A stretch of DNA of 41,780 nucleotides, from assembly GCA_913056175.1 (NCBI GenBank), contig CAJXLM010000021.1, positions 1 to 41,780 of the forward strand. The letters run 5' to 3'. The translations under genes were made by a program, and so were the position numbers. A model generated the notes under the pieces. It worked only from the letters and a program-made list of their open reading frames with translations, did no database searches and was not told the DNA's origin. The DNA comes from an uncultured Opitutia bacterium. GTDB lineage: Bacteria > Verrucomicrobiota > Verrucomicrobiia > Opitutales > Puniceicoccaceae. This document shows, piece after piece, positions 1 through 9,461 of the stretch. Numbering within the stretch: the first letter of the stretch is position 1; every line of letters begins with the position of its first letter.

Positions 1-621
1 GTTGTTCTGCGCCGTGAGGATCTGTTCCATGTTGCGCTGGGCGTTGGAGGGGAGCCAACCATCCGTGTAGGATTCCGCGACAATCTGGATTTCCCCCGCG
101 TCGATGGCATCCTGAAGGACCTCCTGCTGACCGTTGCGAAGGAAATCGGCATTGGGATCGGTCGGCGAGCCTTTGATCATGACGTAGTTGCCCGTGGGCT
201 GAACCTCAAGGATGGCCCGCGCCTGCATTCGGCCAACCTCGGTGTTCTCGAAGGTTAGATAAAAGGCACGATCGTCATCGATCAATCGGTCGTAGCCGAC
301 CACGGGAATGCCGTTGTTCCAGGCATTTTGGACCGCTGGGATGATCGCTTCGCTATCCTGGGCAAGGATGATCAGTGCGTCCGCACCTCGAGCGATGAGG
401 CTTTCAACATCCGAGAGTTGCTTGGAGGAAGAGGACTGCGCGTCGGTGCTGATGTATTGGGCGCCGGCCGCTTCGAGGGCGGCCACGATCGCTGCCTCGT
501 CGGTCTTCCAGCGTTCTTCCTGGAAGTTCGACCAGCTCACACCCACGGTGAGGGCATTGGCGAGCGCTGCCGGGGTAAGGCCCGCGGCGAGGATTGCGGT
601 GATGGCAAGCAGTTGTTTCAT
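1..621 (-). CDS. xylF: D-xylose-type ABC transporter periplasmic binding protein, 3' end cut off by window edge
   Basis: Reading the minus strand from ATG at 619-621 gives 207 open codons running off the left edge. Residues 1-22 form a Sec signal peptide (MKQLLAITAILAAGLTPAALA). The mature part then follows the periplasmic binding protein type 1 fold: VGVSWSNFQEERWKTD (sugar-contacting first strand), VESLIARGADALIIL, GIPVVGYDRLI, and the XylF-like stretch TDGWLPSNAQRNMEQILTA. The last is very close to the corresponding region of E. coli XylF, which favours xylose over ribose or galactose. Full-length XylF is about 330 residues, so roughly the last 120 are missing. The ATPase and permease would be expected to the left, outside the window. 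No clear Shine-Dalgarno sequence precedes the ATG. The family call is secure; the exact sugar is inferred. Confidence 0.88.
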   Translation of the reverse strand, partial: MKQLLAITAILAAGLTPAALANALTVGVSWSNFQEERWKTDEAAIVAALEAAGAQYISTDAQSSSSKQLSDVESLIARGADALIILAQDSEAIIPAVQNAWNNGIPVVGYDRLIDDDRAFYLTFENTEVGRMQARAILEVQPTGNYVMIKGSPTDPNADFLRNGQQEVLQDAIDAGEIQIVAESYTDGWLPSNAQRNMEQILTAQNN

Positions 622-941
622 GGGGTAGGTTGTCAGGTTGGTCCGGCGTCGCGGAGGTGGGCCCTCCATAAGGACGGGGAGAGGCCCGGCGCCGGGATGA
701 GTTGGGGTAGGATCATCCAGTATGGAAGGAAGGGGGTAGTTTTCCTTTCCGTTGCTTCGACGAGATTGCGTTCCTCAACCCGGGTGTCAAGGCACCGTAC
801 CGGGTCGGATAGCGCTTCCGCTTGACGTCCCCCGCTCCTCGCCCGTTGAGGGGAAGGCGCAAGACCTGGCAGGATGGGCGGCGTTGCAGACGGAAGGGAA
901 GGAAAAGCAACCTCGTGAATCCCACCGCAGCGAGGCCCCCC
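622..941. other. Intergenic region upstream of the sugar-binding protein
   Basis: No gene is visible in this 320-base stretch, which lies between the sugar-binding protein start and the DUF1015 stop; both genes are on the minus strand. It should carry the promoter of the transporter. A perfect 12-base palindrome CCCGGCGCCGGG sits at 685-696, about 65 bases upstream of the start codon, a plausible operator position. On the minus strand a TTGACA hexamer lies at 785-790, but no good -10 hexamer follows at normal spacing, so no promoter is claimed. Confidence 0.4.
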
Positions 942-2159
942 TCAGAAGGTGTGCAGGAAGAAGCCGGAGCGGAGTTTTGGTTCGAACCAGGTGCTCTTGG
1001 GGGGCATGACCTCGCCTTCGTCGGCGATGGCGAGGAGGGAGGTGATGGGGACGGGGTAGAGGGAAAAGGCGAGGGAGGCTTTTCCGGAGCGGACCTGGTC
1101 GGCGAGGAAGTCGGTGCCGCGGATCCCGCCGACGAAGGTGACGCGCTCGTCGGTGCGCGGATCCTCGATCCCGAAGAGGGGAGCGAGGACCTGTTCCTGG
1201 AGGAGGCTCACGTCGAGCTGGGCCGCGGCGGGGGCCTGGGGATCCGGGCGGAGAGAGAATTCCTTCCACTCCTTCCCGGTGAAAACGCGGAGGTCATGGG
1301 GACGGGCCGGGGCGGCGGAGTCAGCGGGGCGAAGGGCCGCCACGGAGGCGAGGGCCGTTTCGAGCGCTTCCGGACTCCTCCCGCGCTCGTCGACGACCAG
1401 CCGGTTGTAGGGGAGGATGCGCAGCTCGGAGGCCGGGAAGAGGGCGGTGAGGAAATAGTTGTAGTCCTCGTCGCCGCGGTGATCGGGATTGGCCTCGCGG
1501 CACTCGCGGGCGACCCGGGCGGCGCTGGCCGCCCGGTGGTGGCCATCGGCCACGTAGGTGAAGTCGACATCGGCGAAGGCTTCCAGGAAGGCCTCCCCAC
1601 CGGGCACCCGCCAGACCGTGTGGCGCACCCCGTCGTCGGTGGTGAGGTCGTAGAGGGGCGTCTCCCGGCATCCTGCCTCAACGAGGGCGGAGAGGGCAGG
1701 TCGGTCCCGGTAGGTGAGGAAAACCGGGCCGGCGTGGGCGCGGAGCTCGCCGGCGAGCCGGGTGCGGTCGTTCTCCTTGGCCACGCGGGTGCGCTCGTGC
1801 TTGCGGATGCGGTCGGTGTCGTAGTCGTCCACGTGGCTCACGGCGACCACCCCGGTTTGCGCATGGCCCTGGATTTCCTGGCGGTAGAGGTAGAGGCAGG
1901 GCTCTTCCTCGCGGAGAAGATGGCCCTCTTCCCGCAGCCATTGCAGTTGCCGGACCGCCTGGGCGTACACCTCGTCGGAGTAGGGGTCCTGCTCGGGCGG
2001 GAAGGCGATCTCCGCCCGAACGACCCGCAGGAAGCTGAGCGGGTTGCCCTCGGCAAGGGCGCGCGCCTCCTCGGTGCTGACGACATCGTAAGGGAGGGAC
2101 ACGAGGGAGTCGACGGCCTCCGGCGAGGGACGCAGCCCGGTGAACGCGCGAATCTTCAT
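942..2159 (-). CDS. DUF1015 family protein
   Basis: This gene encodes 405 residues when started at the ATG at 2157-2159 (MKIRAFTGLRP). Homologues of this family begin at the same place, and the open frame upstream of it is low-quality arginine/proline sequence. Family hallmarks are the opening FTGLRPSPEAV and SLPYDVVS, the block RIRKHERTRVAKENDRTRL, and VADGHHRAASA near the middle. Other conserved segments are YNRLVVDE and, near the C-terminus, MPPKSTWFEPKLRSGFF. The family is widespread in bacteria and some archaea. Some members are annotated as SerK/SbnI-like ADP-dependent serine kinases, and the HKHERT-type and ADGHHR motifs are the shared features. A kinase role is therefore possible but not demonstrated. 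The gene stands alone between intergenic regions. Confidence 0.88.
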   Translation of the reverse strand: MKIRAFTGLRPSPEAVDSLVSLPYDVVSTEEARALAEGNPLSFLRVVRAEIAFPPEQDPYSDEVYAQAVRQLQWLREEGHLLREEEPCLYLYRQEIQGHAQTGVVAVSHVDDYDTDRIRKHERTRVAKENDRTRLAGELRAHAGPVFLTYRDRPALSALVEAGCRETPLYDLTTDDGVRHTVWRVPGGEAFLEAFADVDFTYVADGHHRAASAARVARECREANPDHRGDEDYNYFLTALFPASELRILPYNRLVVDERGRSPEALETALASVAALRPADSAAPARPHDLRVFTGKEWKEFSLRPDPQAPAAAQLDVSLLQEQVLAPLFGIEDPRTDERVTFVGGIRGTDFLADQVRSGKASLAFSLYPVPITSLLAIADEGEVMPPKSTWFEPKLRSGFFLHTF

Positions 2160-2319
2160 AAGGGCAGGAAAGGGCAGACGAGCGGCGGGGGACAAGCCGG
2201 AAGGCAGGGAAGCCCCTTGCCCCTTGCGCGCGAGGGGTCGCTTCCTAGGCTGACAAGAGTTGGGCGGGCCCAATTGCACTACGAATGCCCCGTACCCTCC
2301 CCCCAGCCTCCTCCGGCCG

Positions 2320-3189
2320 ATGGACGCCTTTTTCCAGATGCTCAACCAGCCCAGCCTGCGCCACCGGCTGGAACGGTACGTGGTGTTTCTCGCCTTCGTC
2401 CTCTTCTTCGGCCACCTCGGGCTGATCTTCATCGGGAATCAGTTCCCCGGGTTCGAGCTCACCCGAGGGATCTCCGGCAATTATCTTTCCGCCCTCTACA
2501 CCCCCTTCAGCCTCATCCTCGTCCTCGAGGTCTTCCTGCTGATCCTCGCCCTGCCCAACTCGTTCAACTACTCGATCCGCAAGCAGTACGAGATCATCTC
2601 GCTGATCACGATCCGGCAGGTCTTCAAGGACATCTCCTACTTCGACGATTTCACGCATCTCGCCGAACAGACGGAGGACCTCCTCCGGATTCTCACGGAC
2701 CTCGGGGGCGGGTTACTGCTCTTCTTCCTCGTCGGCGTCTTTCATCACGTGAGCTCGCGACGGCACCGGCCCACCGATTCGGCGGATTTCCGGAACTTCG
2801 TGCGCATCAAGCAGCTGACCTCCCTGCTGCTACTGGTCACCTTTCTCGGGCTTTCCGTCTTCTCCCTCTACGATTGGGGAAGCGCGGTGAGCGGTTACCT
2901 CCTCTTCGACCGTCCCTTCGAACTGGACCTGCACCTCATCTTTTTCGAGGACTTCTACACGGTGATGATCTTTGCCGATGTCATCATCTTCATTGCCAGT
3001 TTCCTCTACACGGATCGGTACTCGATCCTCCTGCGCAACGCCGGGTTCGTCGCCTCGACCATCCTGCTGCGCATGTCCTTGGCCGGGGACGCCTACTACG
3101 GCGTGCTCATCGCCGCCGCTGCGATTGTCACCGGGATCCTCGCCCAGCTGATCCAGAACTACTTCGACCGCCTGCGGCTCGATGACTGA
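2320..3189 (+). CDS. Uncharacterised multi-pass membrane protein
   Basis: This is a 289-residue integral membrane protein. The start is set at ATG 2320 (MDAFFQMLNQP), because the 20 upstream codons are proline-rich and unlike the rest. Hydrophobic segments suggest about six membrane passes: roughly residues 22-41, 60-78, 125-145, 163-185, 215-240 and 255-280. A conserved-looking cytoplasmic stretch, IRKQYEIISLITIRQVFKDI, follows the second helix. I do not recognise a named family. The stop overlaps the next gene, a secreted nuclease, by 8 bases (3182-3189), so the two are probably co-translated. That context hints at a role at the membrane alongside nucleic-acid processing, which is inference only. 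Confidence 0.8.
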   Translation: MDAFFQMLNQPSLRHRLERYVVFLAFVLFFGHLGLIFIGNQFPGFELTRGISGNYLSALYTPFSLILVLEVFLLILALPNSFNYSIRKQYEIISLITIRQVFKDISYFDDFTHLAEQTEDLLRILTDLGGGLLLFFLVGVFHHVSSRRHRPTDSADFRNFVRIKQLTSLLLLVTFLGLSVFSLYDWGSAVSGYLLFDRPFELDLHLIFFEDFYTVMIFADVIIFIASFLYTDRYSILLRNAGFVASTILLRMSLAGDAYYGVLIAAAAIVTGILAQLIQNYFDRLRLDD

Positions 3190-4144
3190 GCTCGGCGGCG
3201 GTTGCCGCGGTGGGGTGTCCACGCGGTGGGTGCGGGCCTTCGGGCCGTTCTTGCTGGCGGCCTGTCTTTGCCTGCCTCGGCTGGCCCCTGCGGAGAGTGG
3301 ATCACCGGACCCGGCGACCGGCCTCGTGCGCCTCGAGGGAGCCGAGTGGTGGGAAGAGGAACGAAATGACGGGGACAGCTTCGCCGTTCGCCTCGGCGAT
3401 GGTTCCCGCGAACGCCTGCGGCTCTACTTCGTTGATTCCCCGGAGGGCCGGACCACTTCGGAGACCCTGCTGCGCCGCCTGCGTGCCCAGCGGCGCTACT
3501 TCGGGATCTCCGGCTACCGAGGTTCCACTGAATCCTCCACGCGCCTCGCCCTGGAAGGGGCCGAGCGCGCCCGCCGGTTTTCCCGGGAACAGCTGCGCGA
3601 GCCCTTCACCGTGTTCACCGCTTTCACCCGGGACCGGCACGACCGGATCTATGCCTTCGTGGAGACGGTCGAGGGAAACGACCTGGGGGCCCTTCTCGTG
3701 GAGGCTGGTCTCGCCCGCAACTACGGGGTCGGCCACACCACGCCTACGGGCATCCCCCTCGAGGAGGAGAAACGACGCCTGGCCGACCTCGAGCTGGCCG
3801 CGGCCGCGGCCGGCCGGGGACTCTGGCAGTACACGGACTGGACGCAGCTGCCGGCGGAGCGCCAGGAAGAGCGCCGGGAGGCGGCGGAGATACGGGCCAT
3901 GCGGGAGGCCTCGACGACCCTCGGGGCCGGGGAACTCCTCGATCCCAACGAGGCACGCCAGGAGCAGTTGGAGCGGCTGCCGGGAGTCGGCCCCGTGCGG
4001 GCGCGGGCGATCCTTGAGGCAAGAGAGCGCCGGCCCTTTCGCAGCGTTGGGGAGCTGGACCGCGTGCCCGGCATCGGGCCGGTCACCCTCGAGCGGATCT
4101 CCCCCTATCTCGAGGTCGAGGGGATGAGGGATCGCGGCGGATAA
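3182..4144 (+). CDS. Secreted thermonuclease-like (SNase) protein with C-terminal ComEA-type helix-hairpin-helix domain
   Basis: The predicted 320-residue protein has three parts. An N-terminal signal peptide is visible ([18 protein letters not shown], about residues 21-38). A staphylococcal-nuclease (OB-fold) domain spans about residues 48-215. It has [10 protein letters not shown], the catalytic-loop pattern [11 protein letters not shown] (Arg, Asp and Glu of the SNase active site), [10 protein letters not shown] with the second catalytic Arg, and [12 protein letters not shown]. The C-terminus (about 255-312) carries two helix-hairpin-helix motifs, [16 protein letters not shown] and [15 protein letters not shown], as in ComEA. 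The expected activity is cleavage of DNA or RNA outside the cytoplasm, with the HhH module adding sequence-independent DNA binding. ATG 3182 overlaps the upstream membrane gene; GTG 3215 would leave a cleaner signal peptide and is an alternative start. Confidence 0.85.
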   Translation: MTELGGGCRGGVSTRWVRAFGPFLLAACLCLPRLAPAESGSPDPATGLVRLEGAEWWEEERNDGDSFAVRLGDGSRERLRLYFVDSPEGRTTSETLLRRLRAQRRYFGISGYRGSTESSTRLALEGAERARRFSREQLREPFTVFTAFTRDRHDRIYAFVETVEGNDLGALLVEAGLARNYGVGHTTPTGIPLEEEKRRLADLELAAAAAGRGLWQYTDWTQLPAERQEERREAAEIRAMREASTTLGAGELLDPNEARQEQLERLPGVGPVRARAILEARERRPFRSVGELDRVPGIGPVTLERISPYLEVEGMRDRGG

Positions 4145-4206
4145 GCGGGTCGGCGCCGGGCTTTCCGCTTGCGGGAGGGGCCGGCTCGTTTCCATCGTGC
4201 CAGTTC

Positions 4207-6615
4207 ATGGCCGCCCAAACCGTCCTCGAGCCCTCCGAAACGGAGCGCAAGTTCCTCTACCTCTTCTTCAAGGAAATCCGCGCGCAGGCCCGCCGCGTCT
4301 TCCTGCAGTCGGACGTGGCCGACATCTTTGAGCGCACCTGCCACGAGGATCCTTCCTTCGGCACGAACGGCTCCCCCATCTACCGAGTCCTCCGCCACTG
4401 CATGAGCGCCTCCTTCGCCGAGCCGTGGCTGGTGGTGGAGGTGCGGCCGGGGATCGGTCGGTGGGAGTACGGCCGCTTCCATCTCGACGACCTGACCTAC
4501 GAGACCCTGGAGACGGAGGATTATCTCCGCTTCCGGGACAGCCTTGTCGATGAGAACAGCGGGGAAGACCCCTGGGGGGTGGAGTACGATGCCAGCCCCT
4601 TCCACCACAGCGTGCCCCGATTGAAGGACCGCCGCCAGATCGGCCGGGGGGTGGAGTATCTCAACCGGACCCTCTCCGCCCGTCTTTTCTCCAGCTCGGA
4701 TGAGCGCATCCGCACCCTTCTCGACTTTCTCCGGCTGCACCATTACCGGGGGCAACAGCTCATGCTGGCCGACTGGGTCGAGGAGCCCCGCGAGCTGATC
4801 GCGGCGTTGGACGAGGCCGACGGCCTGCTCTCCGACATCCCCGACGAGACCCCCTGGGAGGACCTGCGCAAGCCCCTCCAACAGATCGGATTCGAGGCGG
4901 GTTGGGGGAAAGACGCCGCCCGGGTCCGCGAGACTCTCGAGCTTCTCGCCCGCATCATCGACGCCCCGGACGCCCAGGATCTCGAGAACTTCCTCGGCCG
5001 GATCCCCATGATCTTCAACGCGGCCATCTTCAGCGTCCACGGCTTCTTCGGGCAGGCGAATGTGCTCGGGCTTCCCGACACGGGAGGGCAGATCGTCTAC
5101 ATCCTCGACCAGGTGCGTGCCCTCGAGAAGGAGATGACCCAGCGCCTCGAGGACCAGGGGCTCGACTTCGAGCCGGAGATCCTCGTCCTCACCCGCCTGC
5201 TCCCGGAGGACCGGGGCACCGGCTGCCATATCCCCGAGGAACACATCAACGGCACGCGCAACGCCCGCATCGTGCGGGTGCCCTTCACCGAGGAGAATGG
5301 GGAGGTCGTCCCCCAGTGGATCTCCCGCTTCGAGATCTGGCCCTACCTCGAGCGCTACGCCCTCGACGCGGAGACAGCGATCCTCGCCCGGCTCGGGTCC
5401 AAGCCGGACCTGATTATCGGGAACTATTCGGACGGCAATCTCGTCGCCACGCTTCTCGCCGAACGGCTCGGGGTCACCCAGTGCAACATCGCCCACGCGC
5501 TCGAGAAGACGAAGTACCTGCTCAGCGACCTCTTCTGGAAGGACAACGAGGAGCAGTACCACTTCTCCGCCCACTTCACGGCCGACCTGCTCGCCATGAA
5601 CGCGGCCGATTTCATCATCACCTCGACCTACCAGGAGATCGCCGGCGACAGCCGGACCGTCGGCCAGTACGAGTCCTACATGGCCTACACCATGCCCGGT
5701 CTTTACCGCGTGCTGAAGGGGGTCGATGTGTTCGACCCCAAGTTCAACATCGTCTCCCCGGGCGCGGACGAGAAGGTCTACTTCCCCCACACGGAGGCCG
5801 ACCACCGCATCACCGGGGTGCACGATGACATCGAGCAGCTCCTCTTCGGGGAGTTCCCGGGGGCCGTCTCCTCTTTCGAGGATCCCCACAAGCCGATCAT
5901 TTTCCTCATGTCCCGCCTCGACAAGGTGAAGAACGTGACGGGCTTCGTGCGTTGGTACGCGGGCAGCGAACGCCTCCGCGAGCTCGCCAATGTCTTCGTC
6001 ATTGCCGGGAACACCGACCTGGAGGAGTCGCACGACGAGGAAGAGCGGGAGCAGATCCGCCTCTTCCACGATCTCTACGAGGAGTTCGGCCTGCACGGCC
6101 AGGTCCGCTGGGTCCCCAAGCAGTCGGACAAAGTCTTCAACGGCGAGCTTTACCGCGTGATCGCCGACCGGCACGGGGTTTTCGTGCAGCCGGCCCTCTT
6201 CGAAGCCTTCGGTCTCACCGTGATCGAGGCGATGACTTCCGGGTTGCCGACCTTTGCCACGGTTTTTGGTGGTCCGCTCGAAATCATCGAGGAGGGCAAG
6301 AGCGGCTTCCACATCGATCCCAACCACGGCGACCAGTCCGCCGAGAAACTCGTCCACTTCTTCGAGCGCTGCCACCGGGAGAACGACTACTGGGGCCGCA
6401 TCTCCCGGGGCGGGGTCGAGCGCGTCGAGCAGCGCTACACCTGGCGGCTCTACGCCTCCCGCCTGATGACCCTCTCCCGGATCTACGGCTTCTGGAAGTA
6501 CGTCTCCAATCTCGACCGGGTGGGCGCCCGCACCTACTCCCGCCTCTTCTACAACTCCGTCTACCGCCCGATCGTCGACCGGATGAGCGGGGAGGAGGGT
6601 GTGGGCGCGGAGTAG
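4207..6615 (+). CDS. Sucrose synthase (GT4 family)
   Basis: The 802-residue product matches the usual length of sucrose synthases (about 800). It catalyses the reversible reaction sucrose + NDP = NDP-glucose + fructose in the cytoplasm. An N-terminal regulatory half of about 270 residues is followed by the GT-B core. That core opens with the family hallmark [20 protein letters not shown] (from residue 288) and continues with [10 protein letters not shown] and [16 protein letters not shown]. The C-terminal nucleotide-binding half contains [16 protein letters not shown] and the GT4 E-X7-E motif in [14 protein letters not shown] (Glu666 and Glu674), then [18 protein letters not shown]. The DTGGQ and [11 protein letters not shown]-like segments separate it from sucrose-phosphate synthase. 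No sucrose-phosphate synthase, phosphatase or fructokinase lies nearby. The gene is flanked by convergent metX and probably has its own promoter in the 62-base gap upstream. Confidence 0.95.
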   Translation: MAAQTVLEPSETERKFLYLFFKEIRAQARRVFLQSDVADIFERTCHEDPSFGTNGSPIYRVLRHCMSASFAEPWLVVEVRPGIGRWEYGRFHLDDLTYETLETEDYLRFRDSLVDENSGEDPWGVEYDASPFHHSVPRLKDRRQIGRGVEYLNRTLSARLFSSSDERIRTLLDFLRLHHYRGQQLMLADWVEEPRELIAALDEADGLLSDIPDETPWEDLRKPLQQIGFEAGWGKDAARVRETLELLARIIDAPDAQDLENFLGRIPMIFNAAIFSVHGFFGQANVLGLPDTGGQIVYILDQVRALEKEMTQRLEDQGLDFEPEILVLTRLLPEDRGTGCHIPEEHINGTRNARIVRVPFTEENGEVVPQWISRFEIWPYLERYALDAETAILARLGSKPDLIIGNYSDGNLVATLLAERLGVTQCNIAHALEKTKYLLSDLFWKDNEEQYHFSAHFTADLLAMNAADFIITSTYQEIAGDSRTVGQYESYMAYTMPGLYRVLKGVDVFDPKFNIVSPGADEKVYFPHTEADHRITGVHDDIEQLLFGEFPGAVSSFEDPHKPIIFLMSRLDKVKNVTGFVRWYAGSERLRELANVFVIAGNTDLEESHDEEEREQIRLFHDLYEEFGLHGQVRWVPKQSDKVFNGELYRVIADRHGVFVQPALFEAFGLTVIEAMTSGLPTFATVFGGPLEIIEEGKSGFHIDPNHGDQSAEKLVHFFERCHRENDYWGRISRGGVERVEQRYTWRLYASRLMTLSRIYGFWKYVSNLDRVGARTYSRLFYNSVYRPIVDRMSGEEGVGAE

Positions 6616-6712
6616 GGCAGGGCCCGGTCGGAGGATTTTGTTCCGGCCCTCGGCGGCCGGGAGGGCTCCGAAGGCTGCGGGTCGGTGCCGGGTGGGGTTC
6701 TCCCGGCCTTCC

Positions 6713-7765
6713 CTACACCGGTTCGTCGAGCAGTTCGCGCAGGTGGGCGTCGACCTGCCCGATGTAGGCGGGGTCGGTCCCGAAGAGGCCGAGATGGCCC
6801 GTGGGGGTGGCGATCTCCCGGTAGTCGCTGCCCGGGATGAGCTCCTGCTCGGCCCGGCAGTCCCGCGGCGGGAAGAACATGTCCTCGTCGATCGCGATGA
6901 CCCTCGTCCTCGCCCGGATCCGGCCGAGCGCCGCGGCAAGGTCCCCCTGGCTGTGTCTCGACACATCGCCGCGCTGCCACTTCCAGGCCATGCAGAGCAG
7001 GTTGTTGGGATCCATGCCGAGGAAGTAGGGCTCGAGGAACCTCCGCAGGAAATCCTCCACCGACGAGAAACCCGCCGCGCGCCACACTTCCTTCTGGTAG
7101 AATTCGGTGCTCAGCCCCATGACACCCCAGAGGCGGGCATGGCGCCGCAGCCCCGCGTGCACCTCGGTCGATTCCCGGTAGTGGCCCCCGGCGAACGCGG
7201 GGTCGGAGGTGATCGCTTCCATCAGGGTGCGCGTGAAGAGGAAATCGTGCTCCGAGTTCCGGGCCGTTCCCGCGATCGGGGCCGCCCGCGCCACGAAGTC
7301 CGGATACCGCACACACCACTCGTAGGTCTGCTGGGCGCCCATGGAACCACCGACCACCAGGGCCAGCTTCTCGAGCCCGAAGCGTTCCGTGGCCAAACGG
7401 TACTGCGCGCGCACGTCGTCCCCGATCCGCACCCGCGGAAAGGCCGGGCCCCCCTCCGGGAAGGGAGTGTTGTGGGGGGAGGTGGAGAGACCGTTGCCGA
7501 TCTGGTTGACGACAAGGATGAAGTAACGGGTCGGGTCGAGTGCCCGCTCCGGCCCGATGTAGACCTCCTCCATGATCTTGCTGGTGCCCGAGTACCACGT
7601 CGGGACGAGGATCGCGTTGTCCCGCGCCTCGTTCAGCTCGCCAAAGGTCGCGTAGGCGAGCTGGCACTCCGTGAGGGTTCCGCCCTCCTCCAACTCGAAG
7701 GGACCAAGGTCGTGGAGCTGGTAGGGGCCGTGGTTTTCCTGGGTGTAGTAGTCGTGGGCGTTCAT
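6713..7765 (-). CDS. MetX-like alpha/beta-hydrolase-fold acyltransferase (homoserine O-acetyltransferase family)
   Basis: The gene encodes 350 residues from ATG 7763-7765 (MNAHDYYTQENHG). The fold and active site are clear. The nucleophile elbow is GGSMGAQQTYEW (Ser141); the acid is probably the Asp in VIAIDEDMFFPP and the base the His in TPTGHLGLFG. Oxyanion and entry segments are PTWYSGTS and VVNQIGNGLSTSP. The family includes MetX, which acetylates L-homoserine with acetyl-CoA in methionine synthesis. This protein belongs to a MetX-related subgroup often found as general alpha/beta hydrolases, so methionine biosynthesis is probable but not certain. It converges with sucrose synthase and lies downstream of the P450 gene with a 317-base leader. 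No other methionine gene is in the window. Confidence 0.8.
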   Translation of the reverse strand: MNAHDYYTQENHGPYQLHDLGPFELEEGGTLTECQLAYATFGELNEARDNAILVPTWYSGTSKIMEEVYIGPERALDPTRYFILVVNQIGNGLSTSPHNTPFPEGGPAFPRVRIGDDVRAQYRLATERFGLEKLALVVGGSMGAQQTYEWCVRYPDFVARAAPIAGTARNSEHDFLFTRTLMEAITSDPAFAGGHYRESTEVHAGLRRHARLWGVMGLSTEFYQKEVWRAAGFSSVEDFLRRFLEPYFLGMDPNNLLCMAWKWQRGDVSRHSQGDLAAALGRIRARTRVIAIDEDMFFPPRDCRAEQELIPGSDYREIATPTGHLGLFGTDPAYIGQVDAHLRELLDEPV

Positions 7766-8082
7766 TCGGAGGTAGGCCAATCGAGGGTTTGCGAGGGTCT
7801 CGCCCCCGCGCGGAGGTTTTCGCAGCGAGTGGGTAACCGAATCGGCACCGTGCGGGCAAACGCTTTCCCGCGCCGCGCCGCGCCGGGCACGAACCGGGGA
7901 AGGGGTCCGCTGCGGAGGTCCGTGGTGCGCGCGCCGCTCCCCGCCCGGAGCCCGGCGGCGCGAGGGGGCGAGGCGGCTTTCCGGCCGGGCCCCTCTCTTT
8001 GGCCCGTTGGCCCGTGCCCGTGGGCGGTTCTCCCGGGGTGAGGGAGAGGAGGCGGCCCCGTGGGGCGCGGCGAGCGCGCGGA
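7766..8082 (-). promoter_or_regulatory. Leader/intergenic region upstream of the metX-like gene with alternative stems
   Basis: This is a 317-base gap with no gene, read on the minus strand towards the metX-like start. A 5-base element pairs in two mutually exclusive ways. The element at 7799-7803 (GCGAG in the transcript) can pair with CTCGC at 7825-7829 upstream or with CTCGC at 7791-7795 downstream. A near-palindrome CCGATTCGG lies further upstream in the transcript, at about 7837-7845. This is the geometry of an attenuator-like leader, but I recognise no SAM, SAH or T-box consensus, and short GC stems arise easily in such DNA. The upstream half is very GC-rich and shows nothing else. Confidence 0.25.
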
Positions 8083-9435
8083 TCAGCGCGGCCGCAGGCG
8101 GAGGCAGGGATCGCGGGCGGGCCGGAGGGCCATGCCAACAGGCTGGAGGGTCAGGTTGTGCGCCTCGACCGTATCGTGCCGGCCGTAGAGCCACCACGCG
8201 GTTCGTTTGAGGAGGGTACGGGCCATGGCGCCGCCGATGCAGTGGCGGGCCCCGTAGCCGAAGGGGAGGTAGGCCCAGCGGTCGGGTTTCCCGTCGCGGA
8301 ACCGCTCCGGCGCGAAACGATGGGGTTGCGGATGGAGGGAGGGGTCGCGGTGGAGCAGCCAAGTGGCGAGGGCGATGCGACTGCCCCGCGGCACATGGAA
8401 GCCATCCACTGCCGTGGTTTCCCGGGCGCGCCGGAGGAGGACGGGGGCGGGCGGCCGGAGCCGGAGGGTCTCCTGGAGGAAGGCGTCCACGAGGGGATCG
8501 TCCTGCAGGGCGTCCGGGGAAAGGTCCGCCAGGCGCTGGCGGAAGGCGGTGCCAGTGCCGTTCTCCGATTCCGCAAAGGCGACGGTCCAGGCGGCTGCCG
8601 ACGAGGTGGTCTCGAATCCGGCGGAGACCAGCCCCATGATCTCGTCCCGGATTGCCCGGAGGGGCTCCCGGCCGGAGGTTTCGTAGGCACCTGCCTCCGC
8701 CATGCCCAGGATGACATCGAGAAGATCCCCGGCTTGCCCAGCGGGCGGGGCGCCCGTGGCGACCCGTTCCCGGACGGCCTCCTCCAGCCGCCGGTCGACC
8801 TCTTCCCGGGCGACCCGGAAGCGGGCCCAGGCGGTACCGGGGAGGGGGACCTTGAGCCACTGTTGCCCGAGCGGCCGGGTCGAGTAGGCCATCATGCCGA
8901 GCAGTTGCTCCTTCCAGACCGGGTCCCCGGCGAGGGCGGAACGGCCCAGCATGAGGTCGACGACGACATCGAGGAGGACCGGCCGCAGGGAAGCGAGAAA
9001 GGGAAAGCTTTCTCCACCGCGGACTTTCGCCTCCAGCCAGGGGCCGACATGGTGGTCCAGCCGCTCTGACCACTGCCGTACCTGGGTCGCCTGGAAGGAA
9101 GGTTGCAGGGGTCGGCGGCGTTGGCCGTGGGCGGGGCGGTCGGCAGCGATGAGGGCCCCCTCGCCGCCCACCGGTTCGAGGAAGGTGTAGGCTTTCCCCA
9201 TGGTCAGGTCGGGTCGCTTCCTGCCGAGCAGGTCGGCGGCCGCGGACGGGGAGGCCACCCAGAGCACCTGGGCGCGGGCCCTCCCGATCCGGAAGATCGG
9301 GCCGTGCTCCCCGTGCAACCGATCGAGGGTGCCGTAGAGATCCGCGGAGAGGGTGCGGAGAGCCCGCAACTGCTCCCGCCCCTGCGGACCGGGAGCGCGT
9401 TTTGCGCGGTCGGGAGAGGGCCGGGAAGAGGGCAC
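8083..9435 (-). CDS. Cytochrome P450
   Basis: This is a haem-thiolate monooxygenase of about 450 residues. Diagnostic parts are an N-terminal APGPQGREQL segment, the I-helix oxygen-binding motif SAGFETTSSA (about residue 270), the K-helix ExxR in ETLRL (about 320), the PERF segment, and the haem loop FGYGARHCIG with the axial Cys (about 391-400). The longest open frame starts at ATG 9487-9489, but that codon lies inside the tRNA-Arg gene, so it is rejected. GTG at 9433-9435 is the first usable in-frame start, 26 bases past the tRNA 3' end. The arrangement resembles soluble class I or CYP102-like enzymes without an attached reductase. No ferredoxin or reductase gene is adjacent. The substrate is unknown, and transcription may read through from the tRNA. 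Confidence 0.88.
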   Translation of the reverse strand: MPSSRPSPDRAKRAPGPQGREQLRALRTLSADLYGTLDRLHGEHGPIFRIGRARAQVLWVASPSAAADLLGRKRPDLTMGKAYTFLEPVGGEGALIAADRPAHGQRRRPLQPSFQATQVRQWSERLDHHVGPWLEAKVRGGESFPFLASLRPVLLDVVVDLMLGRSALAGDPVWKEQLLGMMAYSTRPLGQQWLKVPLPGTAWARFRVAREEVDRRLEEAVRERVATGAPPAGQAGDLLDVILGMAEAGAYETSGREPLRAIRDEIMGLVSAGFETTSSAAAWTVAFAESENGTGTAFRQRLADLSPDALQDDPLVDAFLQETLRLRPPAPVLLRRARETTAVDGFHVPRGSRIALATWLLHRDPSLHPQPHRFAPERFRDGKPDRWAYLPFGYGARHCIGGAMARTLLKRTAWWLYGRHDTVEAHNLTLQPVGMALRPARDPCLRLRPR

Positions 9436-9461
9436 GACAAGGACGGGTAGTACAAGGAGGT

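Noticed and set aside
822-3185. A long plus-strand frame across DUF1015 and the membrane-protein gene
   Set aside because: It is low-complexity (Gly/Glu then Pro/Arg) and overlaps well-supported genes on both strands.
7766-7900. A SAM-type riboswitch before the metX-like gene
   Set aside because: Possible stems exist, but no conserved core of SAM-I, SAM-II, SAM-IV or SAH riboswitches can be matched.
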